Shown one piece after another: positions 20,200 to 31,182 of a DNA stretch of 64,000 nucleotides. The notes beneath the pieces were generated by a model. It ran no database searches. It was not told the origin of the DNA and saw nothing but the letters and a program-made list of their open reading frames with translations. The position numbers were made by a program, and so were the translations under genes. Each line of letters begins with the position of its first letter. Position 1 is the first letter of the stretch. This DNA is from Cycas panzhihuaensis (Eukaryota; Cycadophyta): NCBI GenBank assembly GCA_023213395.1, contig CM041465.1:105097741-105161740 (forward strand), written 5' to 3'.

Positions 20200-22775
20200 A
20201 TAGTATGAAGCTCGTCCACGATGGAGAAGGGCTTACCCTTCGCGGTAGGCTGGGTAAGAGCCCTTCAGAAATCATAATGTCCTGGGCATACAGGAATAGC
20301 CTTAGGGAAGAGAGGTATTTCTGGAGGAGGGTTCTCCGGAAGAGGGTCAGAAGGAGTAGAAGAAAAAGCACCTGCTGCTTCCTTGGTGGCCTGAGACCGC
20401 GTAAGGGCATAAGAAGGAGTCACCTCAAGCAACTAGATCACCTTCTTCCCCTTATTCCGGGGCTGCAAAGGTGATGGGGTACAATGGCTAGGGGAACAGG
20501 AGGAAGAGGACAAATCCCTAGTGCCCTTCCCTTTATCACGGGAAGGATGGGAATTAGGTGATCTTCCTCAGTTCTAGTTGTTCTTGGTTTGGGAACAGAT
20601 CACCTTCTTCCCCTTATTCATGTTTAGGGAATGGATCCTTGTGAACTGGTTGCTCCAAATTAGGCCTTGAGGCCTATTTAGAGGAAGTGTCATGTCGAGG
20701 GGCATCTTTAGGATGCTGGGCCCTGCAACGTGAGTCATCGTGAAAACACTTCCCATGAATGGAGCACCACTTCTTCTCAAGCGAGGGATCTAACTTCCTT
20801 CCTTAAGAGGACTGGGCATTTCTATTCCTGGGGAGGGGAGCTTAAGTCATTTGTTAGACTTATTTGTTGGATGTTGGGGATGAAGGGGCTTGGAGATTAA
20901 GCTCCTTCATCATACGCTCGAATGAGCATATGGCAGATGTGAGGGGGTCTAAGGTCCTCTCAGTCAGGTGAGAGGAAGACCTGGTAGGTTGCGAAGGTTT
21001 GGTATCTTTAGTTAAAGGTGGTGCCTCACGTCGCTATGAGGGCTTAAGAGGTTTCTTGAGTCCGACTTGGATCTCAATAGCCTCCAATGCTAAGTACTTG
21101 GCGATTATGGAGTCGCATGTGGTCATCCCAATTTTAAGGACTTCCACATGCACTTCGGGATGAAGTGCATTAATGAAGAGATCTCTCTTCAACTCCTCAG
21201 GCAATGTTGCCTTAGTGGAGTGAAGTAAGTCATGGAATCGCCTCACAAAGTCATGATTCATCTCATCATGACCTTGTTTGAGCGATAAGAGGGAATTCAT
21301 TTTGCTCTCAAATAGATGGGCTACATCAAAATAATTAATGAACTCGTCCACCAATTGCTAGAATGAATAAATAGAGTGGGCAGGGAGATGGTAGAACCAT
21401 TTAAGGGCGTCACCCTGCAACGATCGTGGAAACAATTTCATTCGAATGTGGTCGTATGCCCAGTAATCTATGCACACCATAGAGAAACTACGCACATACT
21501 CAGCTGGGTCTTGTGACGAAGTTCCATCAAATCTAGGAACTTTAGGAGGATGAGGCCGCAGATTGGTTCTTAATGCCTCAACGGATAAAGGTGTCGATCT
21601 GTAGTCCATAAAGAGACGTGCCCTCGCCTGGGCCATAGGATCAATGAATGACGTAGTAGGTAGTGAACAAGGAGCAGACATGGGTAGCACACCCATTCCT
21701 CCTTGAAGAAATTCTCCTTGCTGAGAGGGGACTTGAGGATAAGTGCCTTGGAAGGGAGTTGGGTTCCCTTGTGAAGGCATGGCAAAAGGGATTGCGCTAG
21801 ATGATAGAAAAGATAGATGTAGAACTGAGTTTTGCCCATATGGCCCACCCGTAGGTGGGGCAACCCCATATGGGTGTAGCAGATCTACCACATAAGCTGG
21901 GAGGTGGCTTCCCCTACCCTGCCCCCAAGGTTGAGAAGTATACCCTAGGGGGATATAAAAGGAAGCCCCAACAGATTGATTTTGAGGGTGTATGGGAGCA
22001 GGTCCCACATGACTAATGGCTGGAGGGTTAGTAGGACTGGCAGGCCTACTAGGGAAAGTATGTGCCACATTGGGAGATGGCATGTTGGTTTGGCTAGGGA
22101 AGGGTATGCTAACCTTCAACAGAGGGAAAGACATACCGTGGGAAGATCCTGAAACACTAGGACCTTGGCGAGGGATAGAAGGTGCAACATGTGTCCCCAC
22201 AATAGGAATAGGGAAGGAGCGGGACACATGCGTAGGCATGAAGGGATTGGTTGTTACAGGAAGAGTAGATACATATGAGGGAAGCGAGGGAGGAGCAAAA
22301 GAAGAAGAGGCCCCTCTACAAAAACATCCTCAAACCATCTAGGACGTGGTTGGAAATGAGCAGCATGATGGCACTTGTTAAAGGCTTCAACCACATCGAC
22401 CGGAGGGGTGTCTACGTACTTGTAAGAGGTAGATGGGATCTCGAACGAAGTAGATCCCTCAGGACGTTCCTCGTAAGAGTCACTAACCGAGTGGTAAATC
22501 TCAAGAGGAAAAGATCCTTCTACCATATGGGTAGAGGGATGGGTGTCAAGCGGGTGATGTTGGTCACCCAGGTAGTAAATAGGATCATCACCCTCTTGGG
22601 TGGATGCCGGAATAGAAGAAGGAAATTCATGGGTTTCCAAAGCTGAGGTGTGGTAGACCCAATCAGAAGAGTATCCCTCCATAGTCAAATCAGAATTTGA
22701 CAAAGGAAGAGGATGATACTCGGGGTCCTCTAACAATGGAGGTAGACCACGTAAGCAACAAGAGAAACGTTGCAT
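20200..22775 (-). pseudogene. Gag of element B
   Basis: Starts at ATG 22775 (MQRFSCCLRGLPPLLED), the best-kept start of the minus-strand copies; the same position is GTG in D and ATA in A. The N-terminal third (22254-22775) is rich in Ser, Pro and Glu. After a frameshift near 22250, the stretch 21358-22239 holds the Pro/Gly-rich middle and the Retrotrans_gag core (VPRFDGTSSQDPAEYVRSFS, YDHIRMKLFPRSLQGDALKW). It continues at 21034-21354 (VDEFINYFDVAHLFESKM, EELKRDLFINALHPEVHVEVLK). The zinc-finger and basic tail are at about 20580-20900, broken. It would form the particle. Confidence 0.78.
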
Positions 22776-22926
22776 GCAAAGTCAACCAACACTGTTAAGA
22801 AAAGGAAATGGAAATAAAGACACACGCATTGGGGGATGCCCAACGAAGAGAATGAAGTATGAAAAAACCACAAAGAGGTAGCAAAACCAATAGAAGAGAG
22901 TGGAAACTAGCTCCCTTACTGGCAGA

Positions 22927-22944
22927 TCCCCAGTATAGTCGCTA
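22927..22944 (-). other. Primer binding site of element B
   Basis: Minus strand TAGCGACTATACTGGGGA, one base from the LTR edge; compared with A and D it carries two transitions, including TGG to TAG at the 5' end. Confidence 0.7.
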
Positions 22945-22945
22945 G

Positions 22946-25685
22946 TGAATGCACGTCTATGGGATAGCTACCTAACTGAGTAGGAGTGGTAAGGGCGATT
23001 GATGGCACAATTGAGAAAAGACCTACAAGTAGGAAAAATACCATGCAAGGCACCCCGTGCGCTGGAGCACAAGTTCAAGACCTACAAATGGAATCTAGCT
23101 ACCTGGAAGTGGTTCCCCACTTCAAACAAGAAGAGAAGAGGCATAGGGCTAGCCTGGGTTGACCTAAGAGAAGGATCCTCCCACTCTTGGATGGCCGGAA
23201 GGGGAAGGAGAGAACCCTTCAAGAGTTTCCCTAGAGCAAAAGGAAACAATAAAAAGGTAGGCAAGCGAATGGCCTATAAATAGGATCTGCTCAGTTACCT
23301 GGCTAGGCAGAAAACTGAGAGAACGCAAAAGAAGTAACCAAAAGGAAGAAGTTACAATGTGCGCAAACAAACTAACCAAGTAAAGCAAGTTGACGAAGCA
23401 AGAGGGAAGTTTGTAAGGCAAAAAGGGAGGAAAAGGTGAAAGGGAAAGGCTTCCTAAGAACTTTTCCTATAACAAATACAATGCAGGAAATAAAGTAAAC
23501 AAAATATAAACCAAGACAGAGGTTGGTTTCCCTTTCTCTTTCTGATGAGCTAATTACTATTGCACAAGAAAAACTCGAAAGGAAAAAGAGTAATGAGGTG
23601 GAGCAAGAGTGTGTACCCAGAATTGAGGCATGTCAAAATGGCGACATTCCCAAGAGGTACCTAAAGTTGCTCCACAAAGCACGGCGAACGTGAAGGGTTA
23701 CAGTAAACCAGAGTGTGGGGCTTTCTTACCTTCCCCAAAGCGATACTAAAGTACTAAGAAAGGAAAATAAAGGAATATAAATGCTAGCAACAAGTGAAAT
23801 ACTAAAGTAAAACACAAACAGGAGCACTTACCCATGAGAGAGGAAAAGGAACGGATCCTTTGCGTCCTCCACGTACCTATAAGTAAATGACAGTATCCCC
23901 CTTTCCGGAGAAAGGGTGCTAGCATACAATAGAAAATCCTAACAATACATGTATATATAAGACAAACATAAACTTAAATACATGCACATTAGTATTCAAT
24001 ATTACAATGATAAACTGTAGTGGAAAATAACCAAAGTAAATGATAAGTGAATCGGTAAGCCTCAGAGTGGCCCACCTCCCGTAAGGAACAACCCTCCCCT
24101 CTCTCAAAGAGCCATAAGGTAGTGAGGGTATGGCAGTGCAAGAAGGTTGGAAATAGAGGTAACAAGGGTCAAAAATGGGCCCAAAAGGATCTACAACAAA
24201 TTGGGGTGCTATGAGAAGCAAATCAAGTTACCGGGGAAGAAGTTAGGCAAGGGACAAGCAGCCGGGGCTTATGTGAGTTGCCTGGATCAAGGTGCAAGCC
24301 TTTAAACCAGCACTGCAACATGTGACAGCGTTGATTGCAGTGGCTGAAAATAGCCTAACAAACCCTTGTTCGATTGCCAAGACCAGCATGGGGCAAAAGG
24401 GAAGGTTTGGGGGGCAAAGAGCCTCTTGAGGAGCATGGAAGGTGGTGCGGAATCCACCCAGCTCTCACCTAAACCTTATGTAACCCCTCTTTGCCACTAT
24501 CTTAAGCAAGAAACGCAGGAAAGGAGGCCCTAATGGCAGAGAAAGGATAGCCCAAAGTAAGGCAAAAATAACCCTCAAAGAGTAAACCAAGAAGAAATAG
24601 AAATGACATGCAAAACATGGCATAAATTAGATAAGAAAGCAACTTAAACCAATAAATACCTGAGGAAGAGAGAGGAGGCTTTGGCCTCAGTCAAGAGCTA
24701 CTGAAAGAAGGCTGAGAAATCTACCAAAGAGCTATGGAACAACAGGTTTGGAACCCCTGCTAATGAGTTTGAAAGAAACACCTACACTTTGAGGATGCTT
24801 GATGGCTGCCTGAGCAAGGAAATGCTGAGATCTCTCCAAAGAGGCCCTCTCCAAGGCGTGTGAAGGGTTGGAAAGATGTCCTAGCCATACTAAAAGAGAT
24901 ATGGGCACTGGAGGATAGGTGCAGGTCTTGTAGTAGTAGTGGAGCAGCAGGGAATAGCAGGGCACAGGGCATTTTTCCTTGAGAAGCATTCAACAAGTGA
25001 GCAAAAGATCCTAAAAATAACTTAGAGAGGACTTAAATACCCAGCCTAAACCCTAAACGAGCGATTAGGGCACAGCTGGCAGTGAGTCAAGTTATGAAAC
25101 ATGTGGCAGTTTCACAATAAATATAAAACTACCATGGCAGATTTTTAAAAAATAATTTGAGATACCGCCGCAAATTTTACTTGATTACTGTAATTTATGG
25201 CGCATTCACGAATTTTGCTACGGTATGTGACTAGAAGCTAAATCTGGCCCAGATAGCCAGCCTGGGCTATGGGCCAATGACTAAGGAGGCTAATGGGGGG
25301 CTGAGACACCTACCCAAGGGCAGACAAGCCAACAAACGAGTCAAAAAGAGCAAAAATATGACTCAAGAGATGTGACAAGTCAACTAAACAATGATGGGTC
25401 ATCACATGGGCAGGGGTGACATGAGCCAAATGGATCCCAAAGTGAGTAGGGCAGAATGCGGGAAGTGGAATGGCCACTGGGGTGCCACACTCGCTAGGAA
25501 TGTGCCCCCGTTATAGTCGTCATAGGCTGAATAAGTGTAGATGATGACAAGATCATCTACGAGATCACAACATGCAAATATGCAAGCATACACTCATCTC
25601 AAAAGAAAGCAATGATAAGGTGAGAAGCATACCTGCACTTACCTGAGTCGATAATTCTGTATCCATTCCCAGAAGCTGAGAAACA
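22946..25685 (-). repeat. 5' LTR of element B
   Basis: 2,740 bp, plus-strand edges TGAATGCACG and GCTGAGAAACA. A TATA-like GTATTTAAG on the minus strand lies at about 25031-25042, roughly 645 bp from the LTR start. No gene; small frames inside are chance. It is bordered on the right by unrelated or badly worn sequence beginning CAAGG. Confidence 0.8.
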
Positions 25686-25925
25686 CAAGGTAAGGACAAA
25701 TGGAAACTTATGACAACCAAGAAGCATGAGGATATGTGTAGCAAAGTGTTGGGGAGGTATCAAGACAACGAAATTACTATGGGCAACAATCTGACATACA
25801 AACCTTGACCAAAGACGTTTAAAGGGTGCTAAGCAATGTTGGGGGCACTATGGGGGCCTAAAAGAGAGGCATGTAGGCCTAGAATTAGCACAGCAAGGGA
25901 TGTACATGCTGATGGTCCAGTGCAG
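25686..25925. other. Unassigned 240 bp
   Basis: No frame, RNA gene or clear repeat relationship seen. It may be worn LTR F sequence or the original flank of the A-B insertion. Confidence 0.4.
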
Positions 25926-26687
25926 GCCTAAGCTCCACCTTCTTCTATTTGACCCAAGGAAAGCATGGAGCAGGAGAAGAAAGGTGGGAAGGGGGTTGCC
26001 ATTGGGGAGTAGGCCTGAGTGGGACGGATCCCACCTTACTCCCTTCGCCCAACCTTTGTGAGCCTTCTCCCACTACTTTCTTGAGGAAAACCAGTAGAGA
26101 AATGGTAAAGAACTGGAGGTCTAAGGCTAAACTCAAAGGAAACAATATTTACTATAGCCAAACGGGAAGAAAACAAGAGAATACACTTGGAAAAGAGTCT
26201 AATATGGAAATAATACATAGTAAACTCTAAAAATAGGACCTACAGTACGTGTTGGGCTGAATCTAGGGAAGGTTTTCCCCTGCAACCAATGAAGAGGAAG
26301 AGTTCCTGCAGGGTTTGCATGAGGATTCCAGAAAGGCGGCTATAGGAGACACTTGCTAGGGCATATCTGGAAGAGAACCACACAAAACTTGCTTGAGAGT
26401 GCCTGGAGAGGAACTTCCCACCACGGAGAGGAGTCGTTGCAGGTAGATCCTGGACTGAAGTAATAGGAAATGTAGGCCTGCAGGTGCACTTGTGAAAGGA
26501 CATAAGAGGAGAGTAGGAACTGCAGTAATGGAAGATGATGTTGGAGAGCCAAGAGATCTAAGAACAGTAAAATGATGATGATTTTAAGATTTATACCCAT
26601 CTCAACCCTAAACAAGTGAATAAGGCATGAATAGGGCTGAGCTGGGCATGAGGCCACGTGGTAATTCCACAGAAAAAGTGAGAATTG

Positions 26688-26692
26688 CCATG
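26688..26692. repeat. Target-site duplication of solo LTR E, left copy
   Basis: CCATG, identical to 29210-29214. Confidence 0.85.
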
Positions 26693-29209
26693 TGGACGCG
26701 CTGCTACGGGATAACCGCCTGACTGATAGGCGCGGGGGAGAGATGGTGACGAAACCAGAGGGAAGTGGAACCTACAAGGCAAGCAACTACCACGCAGAAG
26801 CGCCTGCGCGCCGGAGCGAGTTCTGGATCCGCAATGGAGTATGGCTACTATCGGGTGACCCTTCACCACCTTGAGCGAAGGGCGAAGATACGTGGGACGA
26901 ACCCTGTTGACTCGAGTAGGCCCTCCCACCCTTGGGTGGCCGAAGGGAGAGAGAAAGAACCTAACAAGGATAGGCCAAGAACAATCCTATGCAATCTAAC
27001 CGTATACGACGATGCGTGAAGCAAGAGCTCAAGGCTTAAGGAAGAGGGAGGAAGGGTAAGGGAGAAGAAGACTCCTACAACCTTTCCTACGAATAACAAA
27101 AGTACATGCAACAAGGCAAACAAATTGCAAACTAATACAAAAGGCAATTTTCCCTTTTAATCTTCGATGTTCTAATTACTAGGAAAAGAATAAAAGAAGG
27201 AAAAAGACCGTGGGTAGCGAAGGGGAACTGAGCGCACTGGGCCGAAGGCGTGAGAGATGGCGTAGCCTTCAGAGGAGCACCCAACCACCGCCAGCTGCAT
27301 CGGATGTGAAATGTAGCTGAGCGAAAGGGGCTTCCTTACCTTCCCGTGAAAAGTAAATGCGATATCAAGGAAGGAAAGAAACGCTAACTAGCAAATGAGA
27401 TAGCATAAAATATGACACATGCAAGGGACGCCACCGGTGGAAGGGGGCAACCCGCAACGCTCTCCGTCCCGAGTACCTGTAGCAACAAAGGTCTCCTCCC
27501 CGCCGAGGGGAGACACCTATATGCAACACAAAGATCTAGCAATATATGTCTAACAACATAAACGAGAGTCTAAATGTACATGCATCAATGTTAGTCCAAT
27601 AAGGAAAATACCAAGAAGAACGATCCAAATGAAAGGGAACAACAAGGTAAGCTCCTGAGTGGCCTACCGCGCAAATGGTGCCCAAACCTCCCCAAGAGCC
27701 ACGGGCAATGAGGAGAAAGTCAAGACTCAAGGCCGGAAAACTACCGCAAGAAAGGGGCAAGAAAGACCCAAAGACACCCACGGGAACCGGATGCTACGGG
27801 AGCAAGAACCCGCTTGGGGCCTATGGATGGCACCCAAACTGAATAAAGGGTCCCAAATCGCCGCAACTTGTGATACCGGGTTTGGGCAACCAAGGGAGTT
27901 TCCTGAACCCTTGTTTGCAAGCCAAGAGTAGCACGGGGCAGAGGGAGGCTTTGAGGGCCTTGAGCCACTTAGGGAGCGTGGAAGGTGGTGCGAATCCACC
28001 CAGCCTCGCCCAAAGCCTATGCAACCCTCAACGCCACGCTCGACAAAGAACGCAGTAAGAAGCAGAGGAGAGTGGTACATAGCCTCAAGAGGGAGGAAAC
28101 CAACTCTCAAGCAACAAATGAAAACAAATAAGTCAAGTGTAGATATCACCAAAACAAATACAAAGTGAAGAGTACCGGAAAGGGAGGCAAGGGATTTGCT
28201 CCACCGAAGGTACAAGAAGGGCCGGAACAAATGTACCAGATCTGAATAGAGCGTGCCGGGGCCCCGCTATGGAGGTGGAACGGAAACACTGCAAACGGGA
28301 GCTCGTGGATCGCCTGGTAGAAAACAAATGGAAACCGCTTCAAAGGAGCCCTCTTCATGCGTTTGAGGGGCCGAGAGAATGTCTCACCAAGCCAAAGGAG
28401 AGTCAAGGCCAGTATGAAGAGTGCAGTCCGCTTGTTGCAAACAAAGAGAAGAGAGCAGAGCAGGAGAGTGTTCCTCTTGAGAGTCAATCCAAAAGTGAGC
28501 CAAAAAAATCCAAAAAGAGAGCCAAAAGATGTTTAAGTACTAAAGCAAAACCCTAAAGTACGCGAATAGTACTACCGAAGGGAAAAAGGCGCGAACCACG
28601 CGGGCGCTTCGCAATAAATGCGAAATTGCCACCGGATTTTAAAACAAACAGAGATACCGTATCACGGAAACTTTAGCTGCATCACTGAATATTCCAAATG
28701 CATCACGAAAATTCGGCCAGATCGCGAAGATTACTACAGATCGCCAAGATTACGGCCAGATGCACCAGAGACACAAATGGGGCCCACCAACCGTCCAGCC
28801 GGGGCAAACTACCGAAAAGGCTAAAGGACAACTAAAACACCCACCCGGAGCAAACAAGCCAAGAAACGGCCCACGGAGCGTAAATAGGCCCCCAAATGAG
28901 GTGGCAAGCTAACCAAGCGACGATGAGACATCACACGGGTGGAGGTGGCGCAAACCCTGGATCCGTGAGAGAGGAGGGCGATGCGGAAGTAATACGGTCA
29001 CCAAGGTGCCACACTCGCTAAGAGTGTGCCCCTCGCTATAGTCGTCATAGGCTAAACATAGTGTGGACGACGACCGTGCCGCCCACAAAGTCATACGCAT
29101 GCAAATATGTAAGGCACAATCAAGACATAAAAGTGATGATAATGCTAGAGACATACCTGCACTTACCTGAGTCGGTGATTCCGTATCCATTCCCGGAAGC
29201 CGGGAAACA
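26693..29209 (-). repeat. Solo LTR E of the Tat-like family
   Basis: 2,517 bp, plus-strand edges TGGACGCGCTGCTACGGG and CCGGGAAACA, with a perfect 5-bp duplication CCATG on both sides and no internal region. LTR F continues across it without a gap (GAATTGCCATG then ATAGTTTTTTAAAA). It is richer in CpG than F, so it arrived later and is fairly young. Solo LTRs come from recombination between the two LTRs of one element. The 80-100-aa frames inside are chance frames of a GC-rich LTR. Confidence 0.88.
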
Positions 29210-29214
29210 CCATG
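29210..29214. repeat. Target-site duplication of solo LTR E, right copy
   Basis: CCATG, identical to 26688-26692. Confidence 0.85.
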
Positions 29215-29244
29215 ATAGTTTTTTAAAAACAAGTTACAGTAGTC

Positions 29245-29308
29245 GCACCGTAGTAAACTTCGCGGTACTATGGTAAACTTTATGGTACCTCTAAGTTTAC
29301 AGCGGTGC
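29245..29308 (-). repeat. Inverted repeat in the U3 of LTR F
   Basis: GCACCGTAGTAAACTT (29245-29260) pairs with AAGTTTACAGCGGTGC (29293-29308), 14 of 16 positions. Between them GCGGTACTATGG and TATGGTACC form a smaller inverted pair. The block sits just upstream of the TATA region and has counterparts in the other LTRs. Confidence 0.6.
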
Positions 29309-29808
29309 AGGACCAGAAAGCCAAAATGGCAGTAATCTAGGTTCTGGGAGCCTAAAAAATTAATGTAGAAGTCCAAGGAGGGGCTGGCCCTCTTGTCCAT
29401 GTGGCTAGGGATAGTCCAGAAGGTATGTAAACAAGGCCAAAAGTAGTATCAGAGGTTAGAGGTCCTGAAAACGTTATGATAAAGATGCAAGGTTGGGGTA
29501 TGAATAGATCATACAAATCAAGTGAGGCTTAAGGTGATGTGGAGATAGCACGGAGGGTCGTAGAGTGCCATGGGGATGCCTGCCTTATGGAAAGGTAGGT
29601 CCCACTGGTCATCATAGGCTCACAATACGACAAGCAGCATGATCAAGCAATATATGTAAAGTGATCATACAAATGAAGTAAGCGGTCATGCAATGAGGCA
29701 ATACTTCTATCAACCTTTCTAAAGAAATAGTAAAAGTAAAAAGGAAGAAGTATACCTATTCTTACTTGAGTCAACCTATCTGTATCCATTCTCGGTAGCC
29801 GAGAAACA

Positions 29809-30148
29809 GTGACTAAACAAGTGAGAGCAAAGAACTAAAAGTATTTATAGGTTTGTAAAGATAGCTATTGAAAGAGTGTAATGTCATAAGGGAAACAAAT
29901 AGCTTTAGAATAAAGATCGTCGATGAAAGACTAGAAAGTTAGGTAGCTCATACAACTATGGAAACTAACCATCTATAATTACATTTAGTTATCATACTAG
30001 CAAACAAAGTTGGGGACCCCTTGCCCTCCTAAGTATAGAACTTTAGAGGAAAGAATGAGAGACTAAAAAAAGACAAAACTACTTCGATTAATTCAAATGA
30101 GATGCATGTGTGCATGCCTAGAAAATAATGCCTATGCCCTATGGCTAG
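29809..30148. other. AT-rich sequence, nothing recognised
   Basis: 340 bp between LTR F and LTR J. No frame, repeat or RNA gene seen; possibly old host flank. Confidence 0.4.
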
Positions 30149-31182
30149 TGTTTCCCATAGTTTGGAAATAATATGGACATAATAGTAATAAGTAATTGAA
30201 GGTATATACTCATCCTTTATTTTACTTAGCTTTTTATCATTTTGATCAACTATTTGTAAGTGTATGCCTAAATATGCCTATTAATGTACTTGATGAGCTA
30301 GTTCCCTTTTAACAATGATGAGTTTAACCATAGTTGATGGTTAATTAACCATCCCTCAGATTTTATTAGGTCAAGAAAGGATTCTCAGTACCCTTGCAAG
30401 GTTCTTTTTGTTCCTTTGCTACTCTATTTATGCCATTATTCATCCAGTCCTCCTCTATTAGCTTCATTTAATCCATATTTTATCCCATTTTCCTCATTGT
30501 TTACTTCATCGTGCTCTCTTTTTGGGTTGCCTTATGCTCTTCTTTATATCTCATGTTGCCTATTAACTTTTATGTCCAACAACTAGGAATTTACTAGTAG
30601 TTCATGGTACCACAAAGATTCTTCATGGTACCATGACAAACTTCATAGTACTAATTTTGTAAGACATGATTTTTTTTTGGGCTCATATTTGGTCACACAT
30701 TTATGGTAACCAAATGCTCCCTCATTTGTGGCTAATTTAATCCTAAGATGTGGCCCATTAGTTTGATCAAAACCATGGTCCATGTCCCATCCAAAAACTA
30801 TGGATCCCATGGTTTTAGGCCAAATCTATGAGCCATTTCCTATGGATTTGGAGCCATGGTTTTATTCCTCCCTATGGGCTTGAAACCATGGGCCAAGCCC
30901 CTCACCTTTAGCTATACACACTCCCTCCTTTACTATGTGAAGGGGAGTTAAGAAAAACATCATTACACTACCATTATACTACTGAATCTCACTAGAAATA
31001 AGTAAAACTATAGATCCACACCTCTTGACTTCTACCTTGGATTGGATATTATCACCTACTAATGTTGGAGCATCCATTAGTTAGAGGAACTTTTTCACTA
31101 ATGCCACCTTCATTGATCAAAATAGGGTAATCTCCATGTCACTCCTTTGGTTGGTCCATTTCATGGTTTATTTATTGTTCTC
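30149..31182 (+). repeat. Degenerate Tat-like LTR fragment J
   Basis: Begins TGTTTCCCATAGTTTGG. Its first 100 bp align with the start of copy C's 5' LTR at 35094 (AAGGTATATACTCATCC against TAGGTATACTTCTATCC), and a GGTACCACAAAG block near 30607 matches the U3 motif. It is strongly CpG-depleted and stops where LTR G begins, so G probably inserted into it. At 30769-30816 AAAACCATGG and CCATGGTTTT form an inverted pair. Confidence 0.5.

Larger units (their letters stand above)
14836..22945 (-). mobile_element. Tat/Ogre-like element B, internal region, integrase deleted
   Basis: Second copy of the family, same orientation as A, bounded by the LTRs 12257-14835 (3') and 22946-25685 (5'). Leftwards from its primer site: gag, protease, linker, reverse transcriptase, RNase H. 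A deletion join at about 17457 then removes the end of RNase H, all of the integrase and the 3' part of the antisense PMD gene. The accessory RNase HI lies at 15195-15617. All frames are damaged. Confidence 0.85.
25926..29808 (-). repeat. Worn Tat-like LTR F, split by solo LTR E
   Basis: Left part about 25926-26692, right part 29210-29808 ending TAGCCGAGAAACA. The left part matches the middle of LTR G (near 32990-33090) and carries a TATA-like TATAAAT on the minus strand near 26592-26600. The joined length from TATA to the LTR start, omitting E, is about 695 bp, the family's usual spacing. Its left limit is not clear. Confidence 0.65.

Noticed and set aside
27727-28230. 167-aa and neighbouring frames in 26.7-28.5 kb
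   Set aside because: Inside solo LTR E, with no counterpart in the equivalent parts of other LTRs; chance frames in GC-rich sequence.
30769-30816. CCATGG-rich inverted repeats as a possible regulatory element
   Set aside because: Only in the worn LTR fragment J, with no matching block in the better LTRs at that place.
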